Shown one piece after another: positions 60,969-64,000 of a stretch of DNA of 64,000 nt. This stretch comes from Corallococcus silvisoli (GTDB taxonomy: Bacteria > Myxococcota > Myxococcia > Myxococcales > Myxococcaceae). The stretch's first letter is position 1. Every line of letters starts with the position of its first letter. The position numbers were made by a program, and so were the translations under genes. The stretch lies in NCBI RefSeq assembly GCF_009909145.1, contig NZ_JAAAPJ010000003.1:372001-436000 (forward strand). Reading direction: 5' to 3'. Under the pieces are notes generated by a model that made no database searches, was not told the origin of the DNA, and was given only the letters and a program-made list of their open reading frames with translations.

Positions 60969-63545
60969 ATGTCATTGGGCGTCAAAGGGACCATCGCGCT
61001 GGGGTTGTCGCTGTGGAGTCTCGCGGCGGGCGCGGCGGTGGAGGGTCCGGAGGGGCAGCAGCTCCTCCGCGCGGTCAGGGCCGTGGGGCCCATCCAGGTG
61101 GATGGGAAGCTGGACGAAGCCGCCTGGGCGAACGCGCCGGTGTTCGACGCCTTCGTGGAGCGCTACCCCCAAGCGGGGCGCGTGCCGTCGGAGAAGACGG
61201 AGCTGCGCATCCTCTACGACGAGGACACCCTGTATGTCGGCGTGGTGGCGCGCGACTCTCAGCCGGCGCTCATCGACCGGCGACTGGGGCGGCGTGACAG
61301 TGCGCCGTTCTCGGACGCGGTGCAGGTGCTCATTGACTCCGCGCATGACCACCGCACGGCGTACGCCTTCGCCCTCACCGCGGGAGGAGTGCAGAGCGAC
61401 GGGCTGTTCTACGATGACCGCTACTACACGGCGGACTGGAGCGGCATCTGGAACGGTGTCGCGGGCAGCGTGGAGGACGGCTGGGTGGCCGAGTACGCCA
61501 TCCCCCTGTCGCTGCTGCGCTTCCCGGAGGCCCCCGTGCAGACGTGGGGCTTCTCCGTGCGGCGGGACATCGCGCGCAAGAACGAGGAGCTGGAGTCGGT
61601 GGAGAACCCGCGCACGCACAACACCAATGTGTCGCGGCTGGGCCACCTGACGGGACTCGAGGACGTGCGTCCCCGCGGCCGCTGGGAGCTGATGCCGTAC
61701 CTCGCGGGGCGCGGGCTGATGCACCCGCAGTACTCCAGCGGGGCGCGCCCCTCGCCACGGCTCCTGAGCCCGTCGCTGGACGTGGGGCTGGACGTGCGCG
61801 CGACGCTGAGCAGCAGCCTGGCGCTGGCGGCCACCTTCAACCCCGACTTCGGTGAGGTGGAGTCGGACGAGATGCTGCTCAACCTCAGCACCTTCGAGGC
61901 GTACTACCCCGAGCGCCGGCCCTTCTTCACCCAGGGCATGGAGCTGTTCCAGCCGGTGGGCATGAACGTGGGTGACGCGCCCCTGGCGCTGTTCTACTCG
62001 CGGCGCATCGGCCTGGACACGCCCATCCTGGGCGCGGCGAAGGTGACGGGCGCGGTGGGCGGCGTGCAGGTGGGCGTCCTGGACGCGCTCGTCACCGGCC
62101 CCTGGCAGGCGCGCGACGAGGAACAACCGGACCGGGGGCTGCATCTGGACTGGCGGCGGCCCATGCACGTGGGCCCGGGCGTGCAGCTCCCGGACACCCC
62201 CTCCGCGACGACGCACTACCTCGTGGCGGTGGCGCGAGGAAAGGTGGGCGAAGGCTCGCGTGTGGGAGGCGCGGTGACGATGGCCAACCCGCTGTCGGGC
62301 ACCTGCACCCCGGAGGACGCGGAGCAGGAAGGCGCCCAGCGGAAGGCCGCGTGCCGGGCCCGGGGTGGGCTGGCTGGCGCGCTCGACTTCGACCTGAAGA
62401 CGGCGGACAGCACGTGGGGCGTGTACGGAATGCTGGTGGCCTCACGCACGGAGGGCGGCCCCCCGGAGCGGGTGCTGGCGGACGGCACGCGGCTGGCGCA
62501 AGGCGACTCGGGCGTGGGCGGCTACGTGCGCGCGGGCCGCTTCGGCGGCGAGGGCCTTCGTCCGGAGTTCGGCTTGGACGTGGCCACGCCCAAGCTGTCG
62601 TTGTTCGCCGCGGGGTTCCAGCGCTCGCAGAACGAGGTGGCGCCCCGGGCGACGCTGCGCTTCGCGAGGCCCAATGGACTGGGGCCCTTCAAGGCGTTCT
62701 TCGCCAACGCCCATGTGGGCGCGCGGTGGTCGGCGGATGAGCGGCACGTGCACCGGGTCACCTGGCTCAACCTCTACGCCAGCGCGACGCTGCCCAGCTT
62801 CGACACGGTGGGCGTGGAGACAGGCGCGGACCTGAATGGCTATGACGTGCGGGAGATGGTGGGGACGGGCGTGCCGGTGCAGCGACCGACTCGCAGCTTC
62901 ATCAGCGCCTTCATCGAGTCGAACCGCAACCGCCTCGTGTCGGTGGAGGCATCCGGCGCGGTGGGCCATCGCAGCCCGGGCGGGCCGAGCCCCGCCGCGT
63001 GGGGCTGGGGCTACGAGGTCAGCGTGTCGCTCCGCCCCCACCCGACGCTGGTGACCCAGCTGGAGCTGGGCGCCGACAAGACGGACCACGGGCCGCGCTT
63101 CGTGGAGACGCTGGACGACGGCCGCTTCCTCCTGGGCGCACTGGACGCCCGCTACATGACGCTCACGCTGCGGCAGGAGTGGGTGGTGTCTCCCCGCTTC
63201 ACCGTGCAGGGGTACGCGCAGCTCTTCACCGCGTATGGCCTGTACGGGCCCTTCTTCACGGCCACGTCCGACGCGCAGCGGACGCGGGTGCGGCTGTCGT
63301 CGCTCGTGCCCGTCAACCACACGGACGGCAGCAGCTTCTACTCGACGGCGCTGAACGTGAACCTGGTGCTGCGCTGGGAGTACCGGCTGGGCTCCACGCT
63401 CTTCTTCGTCTACTCGCGCGCCCAGGAGGGACTCCCGACGCCCGAGGAGGAGCGGCCCTTCGCGACGCTGCGGCCCCGACGGCTGCTGGACGGCCCGGCC
63501 AACGACGCGGTGATGATCAAGTGGAGCTACTACTGGGGCACGTGA
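60969..63545 (+). CDS. DUF5916-type outer-membrane protein with CBM9-like domain
   Basis: The 858-residue protein has a signal peptide (ALGLSLWSLAAGAA). An N-terminal carbohydrate-binding-type domain spans about 40-200 (IQVDGKLDEAAWANAP, then LRILYDEDTLYVGVVARDS). A large C-terminal outer-membrane beta-barrel of the DUF5916 type follows (FNPDFGEVESDEMLLNLSTFEAYYPERRPFF). Such proteins are proposed outer-membrane channels or receptors linked with carbohydrate handling. GGGAG precedes the ATG by 5 nt. It is on the same strand as the BlaI/BlaR1 group but separated by 93 bp that could hold a promoter. Confidence 0.85.
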   Translation: MSLGVKGTIALGLSLWSLAAGAAVEGPEGQQLLRAVRAVGPIQVDGKLDEAAWANAPVFDAFVERYPQAGRVPSEKTELRILYDEDTLYVGVVARDSQPALIDRRLGRRDSAPFSDAVQVLIDSAHDHRTAYAFALTAGGVQSDGLFYDDRYYTADWSGIWNGVAGSVEDGWVAEYAIPLSLLRFPEAPVQTWGFSVRRDIARKNEELESVENPRTHNTNVSRLGHLTGLEDVRPRGRWELMPYLAGRGLMHPQYSSGARPSPRLLSPSLDVGLDVRATLSSSLALAATFNPDFGEVESDEMLLNLSTFEAYYPERRPFFTQGMELFQPVGMNVGDAPLALFYSRRIGLDTPILGAAKVTGAVGGVQVGVLDALVTGPWQARDEEQPDRGLHLDWRRPMHVGPGVQLPDTPSATTHYLVAVARGKVGEGSRVGGAVTMANPLSGTCTPEDAEQEGAQRKAACRARGGLAGALDFDLKTADSTWGVYGMLVASRTEGGPPERVLADGTRLAQGDSGVGGYVRAGRFGGEGLRPEFGLDVATPKLSLFAAGFQRSQNEVAPRATLRFARPNGLGPFKAFFANAHVGARWSADERHVHRVTWLNLYASATLPSFDTVGVETGADLNGYDVREMVGTGVPVQRPTRSFISAFIESNRNRLVSVEASGAVGHRSPGGPSPAAWGWGYEVSVSLRPHPTLVTQLELGADKTDHGPRFVETLDDGRFLLGALDARYMTLTLRQEWVVSPRFTVQGYAQLFTAYGLYGPFFTATSDAQRTRVRLSSLVPVNHTDGSSFYSTALNVNLVLRWEYRLGSTLFFVYSRAQEGLPTPEEERPFATLRPRRLLDGPANDAVMIKWSYYWGT

Positions 63546-63635
63546 GGCGCGCGCCGTGGAAGACAGCGCTGGGGCCCCACCCCACGCACGACATACCAAC
63601 CCGCCCGTTCGAGCAAGGAATCCCAATCACGACAT

Positions 63636-63667
63636 GATTGAATTCCAAGAACCCAGGACTTTCAATC
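63636..63667. promoter_or_regulatory. GATTGAA/TTCAATC inverted repeat
   Basis: Seven-base arms at 63636-63642 and 63661-63667 are separated by 18 bp in a relatively AT-rich stretch about 125-155 bp upstream of the last gene. The intergenic region 63546-63789 otherwise has no recognised element. Confidence 0.35.
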
Positions 63668-63789
63668 AATACCAGCATTCCTCTTTGCCAGCCTGCTCCT
63701 ACCCAATGCACTATTCGTTGCGGGTGAACTGAGTTCCCAGTCGCGCAATCAGGCGCCACAAGGGGGCCACCCAGAGGATGCCTGGCAAT

Positions 63790-64000
63790 GAACATGCATT
63801 GGAGTGTGGCAGCGCTGGTGTTGCTCACCGTGGGCTGCGGGAACGTGAATCTGGATGAAGGGATGGCCTCCGCGGAGTTGACGAGCCAGGAGGCCGGACT
63901 CGCGACCCGCACGTGCGTCAACGACCTGGGATGCACATCCGAATGCCAGTGCCTGACGGGCTACTGTGTGCCGGACGACTTCGGCCCCCCTGCCTCGCAG
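63790..64000 (+). CDS. Cys-rich secreted lipoprotein, 5' part only
   Basis: ATG at 63790 has GAGG 10 nt upstream. The visible 70 residues give a signal ending LLTVGC (lipobox) and then a Cys-rich region (CVNDLGCTSECQCLTGYCVPDD) with regular Cys spacing, suggesting a small disulfide-rich domain. It continues beyond the window. Function unknown. Confidence 0.65.

Overview
The window is high-GC, densely coded, and typical of a myxobacterium of the Myxococcus/Corallococcus/Pyxidicoccus type. Evidence for this is the many large secreted lipoproteins and surface proteins, sigma-54 enhancer-type regulation, Hen1/Pnkp RNA repair, homogentisate catabolism, GH13 and S8 enzymes, and VWG-repeat surface proteins. 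This assignment is from gene content and style only. No rRNA, tRNA or CRISPR array was seen.

Layout. 1-9354: the 5' end of a Ser-rich effector-like protein, secreted and lipoprotein genes, a GNAT acetyltransferase with an alpha/beta hydrolase-fold protein, a dienelactone hydrolase, a KgtP-type 2-oxoglutarate permease, an outer-membrane barrel and a HabA-like membrane protein. 9600-13030: a probable laterally acquired cassette (HxlR regulator, MFS exporter, PLP decarboxylase) ending in a decayed IS5-type transposase. 13099-24402: a TPR protein, a zinc-protease effector-like protein of M91 type, the homogentisate operon (MarR regulator, hmgA, fah), the hen1-pnkp RNA repair operon and an OprO-type porin. 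24612-33055: a VWG-repeat lipoprotein, then a HlyD/ABC export operon divergent from a histidine kinase/NtrC-type regulator operon. 33370-42607: an S8 protease and a VWA protein that both end in dockerin-like repeats, several lipoproteins, an Imm5-like immunity protein and a trans-aconitate methyltransferase. 42626-49093: three tandem palindromes, lodA, lodB and a five-haem cytochrome. 49111-54050: hydrolase, small membrane protein, SDR/LysR pair, and a rearranged zone with gene remnants. 54386-64000: GH13 enzyme, BlaI/BlaR1-type switch with a shared helical-repeat protein, a DUF5916-type outer-membrane protein, and a lipoprotein running off the edge.

Regulation is unusually readable. Five sites fit the sigma-54 -24/-12 consensus, and four of them continue into TGCTC(T/C)AG. 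Two of these drive the effector-like genes, whose N-termini resemble each other. Two more face away from each other between the NtrC-type regulator operon and the exporter operon. A BlaI-type promoter with two TACGAA-N4-TTCGT(A/T) operators precedes the BlaI/BlaR1 pair. AT-rich sigma-70-like promoters precede hmgA, the S8 protease and a lipoprotein gene.

The strongest candidates for something undescribed are the lodA-lodB-pentahaem cytochrome locus with its tandem operator, the BlaR1 variant whose C-terminal repeats recur in a neighbouring secreted protein, and the sigma-54-driven effector-like proteins.
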